Assembly: GCA_964354995.1 (NCBI GenBank)
Contig: CAYHBQ010000003.1
Coordinates: 1 to 37,698 of the forward strand
Reading direction: 5' to 3'
Source of the DNA: JBBSZK01 sp964354995
GTDB lineage: Archaea > Nanobdellota > Nanobdellia > Pacearchaeales > GW2011-AR1
Length of the DNA stretch: 37,698 nucleotides
The notes under the pieces are model-generated. The model worked only from the letters and a program-made list of their open reading frames with translations, did not search any database and was not told the DNA's origin. The position numbers were made by a program, and so were the translations under genes. Shown one piece after another: positions 21,804 through 30,122 of this stretch. Position 1 is the stretch's first letter. Each line of letters begins with the position of its first letter.

Positions 21804-21824
21804 TTTTTATAAACGTTTTTATAC
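21804..21824. promoter_or_regulatory. Back-to-back divergent TATA boxes
   Basis: TTTTTATAAACGTTTTTATAC contains two opposed TATA boxes on a near-palindrome. The left serves the minus-strand glutaredoxin (start 21784), the right the plus-strand YbaK-like gene (start 21845), each at about 26 nt. TBP can occupy only one at a time, so the two genes may compete. Confidence 0.5.
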
Positions 21825-21844
21825 ATGCTCGACAATTCTTTTTT

Positions 21845-22324
21845 ATGGAACCTGCGCTTGAAAGATACCTACAAAAAAACGATATACATTACATACTTCA
21901 TCGGCACGCCGCGGTGCATACCGTAGCCGAATCGCACGCGGATGAAACGATTATGCGCATACCGGGCCTTCGATGCAAAACACTCTTTCTGGTTGATGAA
22001 TCGAACCAGTATTACCTCGTCGGAATGCCTGGGGTGAAGCGGCTTGATTTTAAGAAGTTACAAACAAGCCTTGGAGTGAAAAAATTGACCATGGGTTCGC
22101 AAGAGACATTACTGCGGGAAACGGGGCTGGTACCTGGCAGTGTAAGCATTTTTGGAGTATTTCAAAACAGCTCGATTATACTTGTTCTTGACGAAGAGGT
22201 ATGGCAAGCACAACAGGTATGTTTTCATCCGAATGTTAACACGGAGACACTCGAACTAACGCACCACGCGCTTGAACGTTTTTTTGAGACTATTCCAAAT
22301 ACTAAAAAGATAGTGGCTTTGTGA
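21845..22324 (+). CDS. YbaK/ProXp-like aminoacyl-tRNA deacylase, 159 aa
   Basis: Trans-editing domain that hydrolyses mischarged tRNAs (YbaK/EbsC/ProX superfamily). Early IHYILHRHAAVHTVAESHAD and CKTLFLVDESNQYYLVGMPG, then LGVKKLTMGSQETLLRETGL and VPGSVSIFGVFQNSSIILVL carry the family features, including the conserved Lys (RCKTLFL) and GxxPGSVS-like loop. Substrate (Ala-, Cys- or Ser-tRNA) cannot be told. ATG 21845 is 26 nt after the divergent TATA box. Confidence 0.85.
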   Translation: MEPALERYLQKNDIHYILHRHAAVHTVAESHADETIMRIPGLRCKTLFLVDESNQYYLVGMPGVKRLDFKKLQTSLGVKKLTMGSQETLLRETGLVPGSVSIFGVFQNSSIILVLDEEVWQAQQVCFHPNVNTETLELTHHALERFFETIPNTKKIVAL

Positions 22325-22675
22325 TTATTTCTCTTTTTTTCCCTTGTCGTGCACAGATTCTTTCTTGTGTTGTAGAATACGGTCCAATTTTTGGTCTATG
22401 GACGTTACGTGGCTTTCAATCGATTTAATACGTAAGGCTTGACGCGTTTGAACGATGACCTTTAGAATCAGAAAAGCGAGGTAGATGATAAATAGAACAC
22501 CTACTGCTTTTGCGATATTCAACAAAAAAGTGAAATTGCTCAAGATAGCAGGAGGCATTGAACTCCAGATTAATTCCCCGAAAACGGTTGTATTAATACC
22601 GGGAAGAATGTCGGCCATCTGTAGGAAGGGTAAAAGCATTTTAATAACCTTTTCATCGTATTCTGATGAACTCAC
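22325..22675 (-). CDS. Membrane protein with C-terminal coiled coil, 116 aa
   Basis: A hydrophobic region at about 12-45, a clear transmembrane segment at about 52-72 (IAKAVGVLFIIYLAFLILKV), then a basic helical tail with heptad-like spacing (IKSIESHVTSIDQKLDRILQ). GTG start at 22675; the first ten bases overlap the oppositely oriented nuclease gene. Convergent with the YbaK-like gene, separated by no spacer. Unknown function. Confidence 0.55.
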   Translation of the reverse strand: MSSSEYDEKVIKMLLPFLQMADILPGINTTVFGELIWSSMPPAILSNFTFLLNIAKAVGVLFIIYLAFLILKVIVQTRQALRIKSIESHVTSIDQKLDRILQHKKESVHDKGKKEK

Positions 22676-23403
22676 GAGCGGCTATTTTTACAACGGTATC
22701 GATTGTTTTTTTAGTGATGGGGAATTATTATTTTTTCAGCTCCGAAAAAGAAGATACAAGGGAACAAGTTATTATCATTCAAGCGATTGATGGTGACACC
22801 GTTAAACTGGCCGATAATCGCACGGTGCGTCTTATTAACATAAATACTCCTGAGAAAAAAGAAAGGGGATACGAAGAAGCGAAACAATTTCTCCAAACGT
22901 ACGAAGGTGAAGCCGTCCTTTTGGATGTGCGAGGGACTGAAAAATATGGTCGATTGCTCGGGGCATTATACGCTGATGAACGCTATTTGAATCTCGAGTT
23001 GGTACGGAACGGATTAGCCCATACGTTTCTTGTTTCTGATGAAGAAGAGAAACTCTTTTTTACCGTTCAAGAGAAAGCCGTTCGTACTAACGCAGGGGTG
23101 TGGGCACATTCCCCTTATTACGGATGTTTGGACGCAGAAATTGATAAAAAGGATGAATACGTGGTCTTTACGTCAATGTGTGCGTCGACTCTTGACAACT
23201 GGACAATTAAGGATGAAACGACGCATCGTTATGTGCTTGACGGAGAGATTGCAACCACGTTTACCCTCTGGTCAAGAGAAGGAAACTCGAGTAAAGATGC
23301 GAAGTATTGGGGGCGCGGAAATGTATGGAATGACGACCGAGACTCGCTTTTCGTTCGTGATGAAAATCAGCTTCTTGTTTTGTATAGTACTTATGGGCAT
23401 TAG
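22666..23403 (+). CDS. Anchored staphylococcal-type nuclease with lamin-tail domain, 245 aa
   Basis: N-terminal hydrophobic segment (about 6-25) anchors or secretes the protein. A thermonuclease (SNase) domain spans about 35-145: IDGDTVKLADNRTVRLININTP, then EAKQFLQ and KYGRLLGALY; the catalytic Arg (VRLI), Glu (YEEA) and Arg (YGR) are kept. The C-terminal ~85 residues resemble a lamin-tail (LTD) beta domain (YVVFTSMCASTLDNWTIKDE; VWNDDRDSLFVRDENQLLVL). A Ca-dependent surface nuclease that degrades external DNA or RNA is likely. TATA CATTTTAATA lies 25 nt before the ATG. It overlaps the next lamin-tail gene by 44 nt. Confidence 0.82.
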   Translation: MNSRAAIFTTVSIVFLVMGNYYFFSSEKEDTREQVIIIQAIDGDTVKLADNRTVRLININTPEKKERGYEEAKQFLQTYEGEAVLLDVRGTEKYGRLLGALYADERYLNLELVRNGLAHTFLVSDEEEKLFFTVQEKAVRTNAGVWAHSPYYGCLDAEIDKKDEYVVFTSMCASTLDNWTIKDETTHRYVLDGEIATTFTLWSREGNSSKDAKYWGRGNVWNDDRDSLFVRDENQLLVLYSTYGH

Positions 23404-24235
23404 TTCGCTCGTTCTTGCTCTTCGAATTAATGAAATCATGTATGATCCGCAATACAATGAGAATTATAATGAATGGATTGAATTATACAATGAAGATGAC
23501 GAGCCGATTGATTTAACCAACATTACGATCTGTGGTAAAGCTCTCGGATCGGGCTATATAGATCGCTCGGGAGAAGTGCACAATGAAGAAGATTTTTTTC
23601 TTGCGTCTGAAGCGTACGCGATTATTACTGATGGAGGAAGCGGGGGTGAAGTGTATACTAATTATGATATTCCTGCAGGCGCACGTGCATTTCACGTTGA
23701 TGCCTCAAGCATATGCGGAGGTCTTGCAAACGAGGGAGATACAATTAGTATTTCTGCTGATAATGAAACTATAGATGAAGTTGTCTACGCGGGGGGCGCC
23801 GAACCTGGATTTAGCCTCGAATGGAGAGGAGGAGACTTCTTGCCGAGCGCAGACATTGATGGTACTCCTGGGCAAGAAAATTCTGCGGGTAGTTCTCAAA
23901 ACGATTCAGATGACGATCCTCCGCAAAATGATTCTTCGGATGACGATTCGCAGGATGATAAAGATGAAAAACCTAAATCTAAAAAAGTATCTCCTGAACC
24001 TCCGCCAAGTTTCATCCCTTTATATTCTAATTCATCGAGTCGGTCATCAGAGACTACCTCTGAAATCAAAGATAAAAAGAAAATAACTCTTTCGTCGACG
24101 AATAACGCTCTTCTTGATGAAAGGGCGAGCGAAATATATCTCACGTCTGAAGGAAAAATACGTCAAACGGTTATCTACGCTTTTGCGGGATTCTGCATTG
24201 TACTCACTTTTTTGATCGTTTTGAAAAAAGTATAA
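23360..24235 (+). CDS. Lamin-tail domain membrane protein, 291 aa
   Basis: Signal peptide MKISFLFCIVLMGISSLVLA, then an LTD domain (about 21-150: LRINEIMYDPQYNENYNEWI, ELYNEDDEPIDLTNITICG, NEGDTISISADNETIDEVVY), an Asp/Ser/Asn-rich linker (about 165-240) and one C-terminal transmembrane segment (about 268-288) ending in KK. The domain is thus displayed outside on a disordered stalk. ATG 23360 gives the signal peptide directly; the same frame is open much further upstream, but that part is a shadow of the nuclease. The 44-nt overlap implies coupling with the nuclease, for which it may be a surface partner or DNA-capture adhesin (inference). Confidence 0.75.
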   Translation: MKISFLFCIVLMGISSLVLALRINEIMYDPQYNENYNEWIELYNEDDEPIDLTNITICGKALGSGYIDRSGEVHNEEDFFLASEAYAIITDGGSGGEVYTNYDIPAGARAFHVDASSICGGLANEGDTISISADNETIDEVVYAGGAEPGFSLEWRGGDFLPSADIDGTPGQENSAGSSQNDSDDDPPQNDSSDDDSQDDKDEKPKSKKVSPEPPPSFIPLYSNSSSRSSETTSEIKDKKKITLSSTNNALLDERASEIYLTSEGKIRQTVIYAFAGFCIVLTFLIVLKKV

Positions 24236-24266
24236 AGTTTAAATACCTCTAAAGAGTAAAAAGATT

Positions 24267-24575
24267 ATGGATTTGAGGGATGTTTCTCCTGAGGTTCTGG
24301 ATGTTCTTAGAACACCAATGATTCATCATGAGCGCGGAACAGTTTGTCTTCCTTCCGAAGGATGGGAAAGAGTTATTTCTCGAAAGAGTCCAGCGAGGTG
24401 TCGTTTGGCTTCTGTAGACGAGGGTTATAGTTCTCCTTCGCAGAGTCGCCCTATGTCTTCTGAAAATCCCTCGTATCATTCGCCGAGAACTCTTCCTGAT
24501 GGATATACTCCTGAGATGAAGTCTCTGTTGAGTACCAAACATTCTCGAGAATATTTGCCCAGCACAGTTGAGTGA
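24267..24575 (+). CDS. hypothetical protein, 102 aa
   Basis: Pro/Ser/Arg-rich soluble protein of low complexity in its second half, probably disordered. No family recognised. TATA box GTTTAAATACC (24237-24247) lies about 25 nt before the ATG, which is the main reason to accept it as a gene. Confidence 0.45.
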   Translation: MDLRDVSPEVLDVLRTPMIHHERGTVCLPSEGWERVISRKSPARCRLASVDEGYSSPSQSRPMSSENPSYHSPRTLPDGYTPEMKSLLSTKHSREYLPSTVE

Positions 24576-24627
24576 GGGGCTTTCGGATTAGACCACATAT
24601 TTTTAAACCTCTATTCTGTATCTTGTC

Positions 24628-25128
24628 ATGGAACCGTTACACGTTCGATTTATTATTGAGATTTTAGGTAAGCCTGCTGCTCACGTGTCGAGTACGATGC
24701 ATATGCTTCTTGACAGACTCGCCCAAGAGAAAGGCGTTTCTGTGACGGGTCGCATCGTACACGAACCTAAGGCCGTGCCGGAGAACAAGGGGCTCTTTAC
24801 GACGTTTGCGGAGGTCGAAGCGCGTTTTGAATCGATAAACGTATTTTTTGGGATTATCTTTGCATATATGCCTTCAAATATAGAAGTCATTTCTCCAGGC
24901 AGCCTTAAGTTTACTAATGAAGAAGTCACCACGTTGGGAAACACACTTGTAAGTCGATTGCACCTTTATGAGTCAGTCACTAAAAAATTAGTGAGCGATA
25001 GAGATGTGCTTATGAATAAATTAAAATCGATGGGAGTAACATTCCCACAACAAGTGCCCCCTGCACCTGCGACAGAAAAGGAAAAGAAGACGCCTTCTAA
25101 GAAGAAGAAAGCTTCCAAAAAACGTTAG
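24628..25128 (+). CDS. Conserved-looking hypothetical protein, 166 aa
   Basis: Helical/beta soluble protein (EPLHVRFIIEILGKPAAHVS; EVEARFESINVFFGIIFAYM) with a helix near 110-135 and a Pro/Lys-rich basic tail (EKEKKTPSKKKKASKKR) that could bind nucleic acid. The compact N-terminal ~105 residues look folded. I do not recall a named family. TATA TTTTTAAACC lies 25 nt upstream. The stop overlaps that of the convergent gene at 25125 by 4 nt. Confidence 0.55.
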   Translation: MEPLHVRFIIEILGKPAAHVSSTMHMLLDRLAQEKGVSVTGRIVHEPKAVPENKGLFTTFAEVEARFESINVFFGIIFAYMPSNIEVISPGSLKFTNEEVTTLGNTLVSRLHLYESVTKKLVSDRDVLMNKLKSMGVTFPQQVPPAPATEKEKKTPSKKKKASKKR

Positions 25129-26375
25129 AACGGTTTTTCAAGCTTCTTAATTTGTTTATGCAATACGTTCTCCTCTTTCATGCGAGAACGGGTTTTGAGA
25201 TACCTTCCCCCTATAATAATCAGGATAAGTAAGACAATTAATCCGATTACATACCCTAACCATACAAGACTTGTGGTCTTTTTTACATCGATACACGAAC
25301 CTCTGCAACATGCACCTTCTTTTGTGGTCACGGTTTCTCCTGAACACTGCTGACTCGTGAGACAAACACGCCCGTTAAGCTCGTTACACGAATACTGCCC
25401 CGTTACGTTGGAAGTAGTTGCGTTTGACGATGGGGCAACGACTGTTGAGGCGTTTTCTTCATCAAAGAGGAGCTCGAGTGGCAACTCAAATTCTTCGTCA
25501 TCGACAAGAATGGTAAAAAGATCTGAAATGGACTCTTCGGAAAGTACGGTGAGATTAAACGTTGCGGTTTCGTTTGCTTTCAATTTGCGCAAACGAGAAG
25601 GTTCTAACTTGAAACGATCATCGTCATAGGTAAACTCAAACCCCGACAAATCGCGCTCGGCAGTGTTCCGTATGATAAAGGTCACTACGTGGGGTTCCGT
25701 GCCTCGAATAAATCGATGGTCAAATCTCCCTGGAGAGAGTTCTATGATTCGAGGCGGCCCTGAAGAAGAACTATTACCTGTGGGAGCAACATATGTGCTG
25801 TAAAGAGGGAACTCGTATCTTCCTAGTGACAGAGTGTGAAAACCGTAGGTAAACTCTTCTATCTCTACTTCGCGGGTTGTTACTCCTGGCGCCAGCACGA
25901 GCGTGGTGTTACCAGCGACTTCCAATGAAATTTCCTGCGGTAGCTCTGCATACGAGGTAAATGAGATATCAAAATCTTGACCCGTTATAATCAATCCAGG
26001 ACGTAGGGTGTACGGGGCTGTTTCGTTAGTAACCGTAAAATTTTGCATGAAGTCGATAACGACTTGTTGCCCATTTATGAGCGTTTCAACGTTGTGAATG
26101 AGGAGTGTATAATTATTGGGTGCGAAAGGGGCTACTGCGTAGAGAAAATAGCGATCGCCCAGACGTTTAAGATCGTACTCAAAAGAACCGACTTGTACAT
26201 GACCTCGGGTAAATTCTATATCCGACGCAGAAAGAGAACCAAAAATTGAACCGGAGAGCTCTGCAATCATTGTTTCTCCCTGTGCATACGATTGGGAGAG
26301 AGAAAGGGAAAGCGCACTGGCGGACGAAACAGAAAGAGATGCAATAAAGAGGGCAAGAAATAGTTTTTGCTGCAT
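25125..26375 (-). CDS. Surface protein with Ig-like domains and Cys-rich stalk, 416 aa
   Basis: Signal peptide (about 1-21, cleavage after ASA), three or so beta-rich Ig/CARDB-like domains (about 22-310; FTRGHVQVGSFEYDLKRLGD; VVTFIIRNTAERDLSGFEF), then a Cys module CNELNGRVCLTSQQCSGETV...GACCRGSCI (about 333-366) and a transmembrane segment (about 371-395) with a basic tail. The same Cys module occurs in the upstream neighbour 26411-28288. Many N-glycosylation-type NxT/S sites are present. TATA TTTATATAAC is 26 nt before the ATG. Function unknown, probably a receptor or adhesin. Confidence 0.7.
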   Translation of the reverse strand: MQQKLFLALFIASLSVSSASALSLSLSQSYAQGETMIAELSGSIFGSLSASDIEFTRGHVQVGSFEYDLKRLGDRYFLYAVAPFAPNNYTLLIHNVETLINGQQVVIDFMQNFTVTNETAPYTLRPGLIITGQDFDISFTSYAELPQEISLEVAGNTTLVLAPGVTTREVEIEEFTYGFHTLSLGRYEFPLYSTYVAPTGNSSSSGPPRIIELSPGRFDHRFIRGTEPHVVTFIIRNTAERDLSGFEFTYDDDRFKLEPSRLRKLKANETATFNLTVLSEESISDLFTILVDDEEFELPLELLFDEENASTVVAPSSNATTSNVTGQYSCNELNGRVCLTSQQCSGETVTTKEGACCRGSCIDVKKTTSLVWLGYVIGLIVLLILIIIGGRYLKTRSRMKEENVLHKQIKKLEKPF

Positions 26376-26410
26376 GTTTGAAAAATGGTGCGGAGTTATA
26401 TAAAGGTTTA

Positions 26411-28288
26411 CTACTTGCTCATCTCACGCAACTTGCGAAGTGTCTCTTCCATCTCTTTATCTACCTGCGACGTCGGTCTACGTGCTTGGGCTGCGGGCTG
26501 TGGTCGTACTCCGTATGATTGTGCGGGAGAACTTGGAGGGAAGGACGGTCTGCGAACCATAATGGGTGAAGAACTTGAGGTTTCTGGTCGACGCCCCTTG
26601 TGGAACATCATTTGCAACTTCTTTCGATACACAATTGCTAATACAACGATTAGTATGAGTATAAGAAGCAGACCAATCCAGAGCCAGAGATTTGAAGAGC
26701 TCGAATTGTCGGTGCCTGTACCTTCGGGCACGCAACACGTCTCGCTTGAGGAAACACATGCGTAGTTCTCTTCAGTTTCTCCCGCTTCGCACGAGCCCGT
26801 CGTACAGAAGCCATTATTATCTTCACACTCATTCACTGAAGGTTGTGTGCGTGGAACGCAGGAGCCTATGCAACATTGACCGTCCGCAGAATCGCGTGGC
26901 GTCCCTGTGCATTCTTCACTCAAACTGCATTTGTTGCCATTTAACGAGGCACATGAGGGCTGTACAGGGGTTTTAGAACAGCAGAAGAGCGTGCCGGGAC
27001 AGTCGTAATTGCGAAGCTCTTCACCCTGCGCGTCAATACATTGTAAGATAGATTCGACACAAGAATACGCCGGACTTGCGTCAATACAGGATTCGACCGA
27101 ACTCGCATTTGAACCTGGACCCGGTGTGTCTCCCGAGCCACCATTCGATCCGCCTGGTCTTCCTCCTGGCCAGCCCGCGTACAAAATAAACGCGGTGCTT
27201 CTGAAATTGTTGTTGTCCCAACAGCCGTTCGCACCTTGCACTTCGAGTAAATAGTTTTTCGCATTGGATACTTCTGCAACAGACGTTTTCTTTTGTAATG
27301 CTAAAAGAGCTAGAGCGGTATCGTAGAACCTATTGTATTCGCTCCCTGCCGCTTCCCAGAACTGACGAGAACGTTGCGCTTCTATAAGCCTCGTGTAATA
27401 ATCTTGACCTCCGGTAAGTTTGAAAAGAAATGCTTCAGGGAAATATTCTTCCTGACTCTCTGCAAATGCGGCGAGATACGGCACATAACTTGTTACTCTC
27501 GTGCCTGCAGCGTCAAGTGCGGTGGTAGCCCAGAGCGAGCCCTCGTAGTCACAATCGGAAGAAGCATCGTTTTTGAAACAACGGGAAGTGATTGATTCGT
27601 TCGTGGTTCCGTCTGCGGGCTTTGACTGGGTGTTTGGCGAGACAAAGAGCGTATCCGAATCGGACTGTTTATACAGCAGTGTGGTGAGAAAATCCTTGTT
27701 GCATGAAACTTCATACGAGTAGTCTAAGCAAGAAGGTGCGATTTCAAGCCAATAGCCTGAAGGAACGATTGAAAGGCAGGGACCAAGAAGATCGCTCGTT
27801 AATTTCATATCAGAACCTATCGCAAGCGTGTAATCTGTTGAGCTATATTTGATGTGGCAGACTGCAGCCTCGTGGTTTTCTACATCAATCTCTAAAAACC
27901 AGGTCAAGCCCGTTGTCGCACCCGACTTGGAAAGAAGCCAGTTTTCTATTTTCTTAGTATCCCTTCCCAATACTCGATATGCGAGCAAGGCTTGGGCCGT
28001 CTCTTTAATAGTACATGCTGAGCGTGGCCAACAGGTCTGATTAGAAGTCATTGAACGATTCTCGCTGTCGAGCTTTTGCACGGCTTTTGCATTATTTCCC
28101 AGTGCGAGCACACCGAATATAGATTCCTGTAAAGAGAGCGTCACCGTAGTTTTGTTATTTATTCCGTTCTCGAGACAGGTATAGGCTTTAGAAATTTTGA
28201 ATTCTTCGGTATCATTTTCTTCTGCAGAAACCAACGAAACCAAGGTGATGCACAAAATAAAAATGAGGACACCGCTTTTTACATTCAT
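26411..28288 (-). CDS. Secreted alpha/alpha-toroid-like protein with Cys-rich stalk, 625 aa
   Basis: Signal peptide MNVKSGVLIFILCITLVSLV (cleaved near SAEEN). Two segments resemble terpenoid-cyclase/prenyltransferase-like alpha/alpha toroid repeats: NQTCWPRSACTIKETAQALL with LGRDTKKIENWLLSKS (about 80-130), and ALALLALQKKTSVAEVSNAK followed by GCWDNNNFRSTAFILYAGWP (about 325-375). A Gly/Pro/Ser linker then leads to a Cys-rich region (about 405-525) holding the CASLNGNKCSLSEECTG... module, a transmembrane segment (about 533-555) and a Pro/Arg-rich cytoplasmic tail of ~65 residues with a closing coiled coil. ATG 28288 is chosen over 28333: TATA CTTTATAAAC lies 26 nt upstream. Likely binds or processes an extracellular ligand; no catalytic residues identified. 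Confidence 0.7.
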   Translation of the reverse strand: MNVKSGVLIFILCITLVSLVSAEENDTEEFKISKAYTCLENGINNKTTVTLSLQESIFGVLALGNNAKAVQKLDSENRSMTSNQTCWPRSACTIKETAQALLAYRVLGRDTKKIENWLLSKSGATTGLTWFLEIDVENHEAAVCHIKYSSTDYTLAIGSDMKLTSDLLGPCLSIVPSGYWLEIAPSCLDYSYEVSCNKDFLTTLLYKQSDSDTLFVSPNTQSKPADGTTNESITSRCFKNDASSDCDYEGSLWATTALDAAGTRVTSYVPYLAAFAESQEEYFPEAFLFKLTGGQDYYTRLIEAQRSRQFWEAAGSEYNRFYDTALALLALQKKTSVAEVSNAKNYLLEVQGANGCWDNNNFRSTAFILYAGWPGGRPGGSNGGSGDTPGPGSNASSVESCIDASPAYSCVESILQCIDAQGEELRNYDCPGTLFCCSKTPVQPSCASLNGNKCSLSEECTGTPRDSADGQCCIGSCVPRTQPSVNECEDNNGFCTTGSCEAGETEENYACVSSSETCCVPEGTGTDNSSSSNLWLWIGLLLILILIVVLAIVYRKKLQMMFHKGRRPETSSSSPIMVRRPSFPPSSPAQSYGVRPQPAAQARRPTSQVDKEMEETLRKLREMSK

Positions 28289-28329
28289 AAAGAATACAAG
28301 CCCACGGTGTTTATAAAGATTTAGAGCAG

Positions 28330-29916
28330 TCACGAAGAAGCGTTCTTTTTTTTGAGTGCGCGAGAAACTTCGACGAGCGGGTTTTTTGCATCAGGATCTT
28401 TTTCAATAAGACCGATATCTTTGTAAAAACTTTGATTTTCATAATTCGGTGGGAGGATTTTCTTCTTCTGTTTAAAGTGCCAATTGAGTTGGCTACGCAC
28501 ATATCCCTCCTTGAGTGGAGGCTGATTTTTTTCATTCCATTCGAAAACGCGAGCAGTGGTCGCTTCATCGCTAAACCCTGCACAACGTAAAAACGTTATG
28601 AGTATGAAAAGTCCCCGTTTCTTGCCATCTACAAGCCCCTTCAGTAATATTTTGATTGAAGAGGGGAACATGTCCTCTGTTACCCCCGTGAGCGTTGTGG
28701 GTTCGAACTCTCGAGCATAGGTGCGTGCCCGCTCTGTAACCGATTTTTGTGCGGATTTGCGTTGGAGTGCTATGCGCAACAAATCAGTTGCTTCCCCAGG
28801 AACTGGAATAGGGGCGTATAGTTGAGGAATCGCTCGTAGAGGGTCTGCATCTCGGGGAGTGAAAGTAGCTACTTGCGATTTAGTTAAGACAACGCTTGCA
28901 AGAGAAGTTTTTTCATGGAGAGAATAGGGCATGCGAAATAAATGACGAGGAGAGACGAGTACAAGGTCAAGAGAACCAAGTTTATCGCCTGCGATTTCTT
29001 GGTCCGCCTTCTCGGCGTATGTTGCAGGTTTATTTGCGTAAATAGTCTTATTTGAAGAAGCGTGTTCATCTTTTCTGTTAGAAACTCCGCAATGAGGGCA
29101 TTTCCAGAATTCTTTTTCTTCGAGAACATCGAAAAACCCTGGGCACGTTTCATTTGTGCATTTAATCCGTTTTTTGGTCACTTTAAAATCAGGGCGTTCA
29201 TAGAGCGTTTTACATCGATCGCAGCACATCTTTACGAGGGTATGCGTCTTCACGGCGTGATTGCAGTTCGGGCAAGTCGTTTGTACTAGTTCCTCTTTCG
29301 AAAGTTTTGTTTTTCTTTGTAAGGCTTCGATATTTACCCCTAATGCGGTTACCGCTCGATTATACATCGGCTTTATATCTTCGAGGATGTACTCTACGAT
29401 GGCTCGAGGCCATTCAGGAAATGCATCTTTTCTGAGCGTTCCTTCGAATTCTTCGGGAAAAGCCTCGCCCGGAACAATAATATGAAACCCCTTGCTTCCC
29501 GAGAACTTAACTCCATAATGTTTTACCCCTTGACGCTCCAGAAGATCGAACACGAGACGGGCTGCAATTTTCGCATAGTCTAGGTAAGGGGAGTCTATAT
29601 CGATAAGCAAATCCCATGAAATGCGTAGTTCTGCGAGCTTTGAAGGATGCATGTCGCTCTGTATTTGTAACGGATCAGACCATATCTCTTCTGAACCGTG
29701 AAACGAGGTGGCTCCCCGAGATACGAGCGCCATGATGTCTGCAGGATATTGTAGTGTATCAGGGCGTTTACCAAATCCCTCATAATATCGAGGGACTACT
29801 TCTCGACCCTGCGCAAACGAGAGCAATGCTTGTTGAATTGCCGGTTTTGAATAGTACATACGCGTGAGTGCACGAATGCGCAGTTCTGAGGGCGAGGCCT
29901 CTTCTTTTTCTTCCAC
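28330..29916 (-). CDS. Single-chain archaeo-eukaryotic DNA primase, 528 aa
   Basis: Small-subunit (PriS) catalytic motifs: LLIDID with D106/D108, SGSKGFHI (139-146), and RHLFRMPYSLHEKTSL (324-339). The third carboxylate is not at the usual place before the last motif (the sequence there is VSPRHLFR). Between motifs II and III lie two zinc knuckle clusters: CPNC...CCDRC (215-235) and CTNETC...CPHC (253-276). The C-terminal part (about 416-504: SIKILLKGLVDGKKRGLF, CAGFSDEATTARVFEWNEKN, LPPNYENQSFYKDIGLI) resembles the primase large-subunit C-terminal domain, but the cysteines expected for its 4Fe-4S cluster are absent. GTG 29916 is preferred by TATA spacing (CATAAAAAG, about 29947-29939); TTG 29925 is an alternative. 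Confidence 0.85.
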   Translation of the reverse strand: MEEKEEASPSELRIRALTRMYYSKPAIQQALLSFAQGREVVPRYYEGFGKRPDTLQYPADIMALVSRGATSFHGSEEIWSDPLQIQSDMHPSKLAELRISWDLLIDIDSPYLDYAKIAARLVFDLLERQGVKHYGVKFSGSKGFHIIVPGEAFPEEFEGTLRKDAFPEWPRAIVEYILEDIKPMYNRAVTALGVNIEALQRKTKLSKEELVQTTCPNCNHAVKTHTLVKMCCDRCKTLYERPDFKVTKKRIKCTNETCPGFFDVLEEKEFWKCPHCGVSNRKDEHASSNKTIYANKPATYAEKADQEIAGDKLGSLDLVLVSPRHLFRMPYSLHEKTSLASVVLTKSQVATFTPRDADPLRAIPQLYAPIPVPGEATDLLRIALQRKSAQKSVTERARTYAREFEPTTLTGVTEDMFPSSIKILLKGLVDGKKRGLFILITFLRCAGFSDEATTARVFEWNEKNQPPLKEGYVRSQLNWHFKQKKKILPPNYENQSFYKDIGLIEKDPDAKNPLVEVSRALKKKNASS

Positions 29917-29925
29917 GCGTTTCAA

Positions 29926-30096
29926 GAATGAGCGGGCTTTTTATGATTTTGTATGGCCTGTTAAAAAGGAAGTTGGAGAGTCTACTCTAAGGCTGACCAG
30001 ACCCTGATTGTTGTGGAGTCAAATGAAAATAACAACGAAAGAACGACGTGGTTCTCGGTTTAATCTGAATGCGTGTGTTTTAGCATAACAAACCTT
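29926..30096. other. Intergenic region between primase and PCNA
   Basis: Holds the divergent promoters: the primase TATA at about 29939-29947 (minus) and the PCNA TATA AACCTTATAAG (30091-30101, plus). The ~140 nt between contain several CTGA and one ATGAAAA, which loosely resemble C/D-box elements, but I see no proper C box or K-turn and no open frame. Nothing else is supported. Confidence 0.4.
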
Positions 30097-30122
30097 ATAA
30101 GCTCTCACGTCGGTGAACAACT

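Noticed and set aside
23030..23359. Upstream extension of the lamin-tail protein frame
   Set aside because: This part overlaps the SNase domain in another frame and has an unnatural Arg/Met/Thr-rich composition; the signal peptide begins at 23360.
29960..30070. C/D-box-like RNA between primase and PCNA
   Set aside because: CTGA motifs are present, but there is no proper RUGAUGA C box, no terminal stem and no convincing C'/D' pair.
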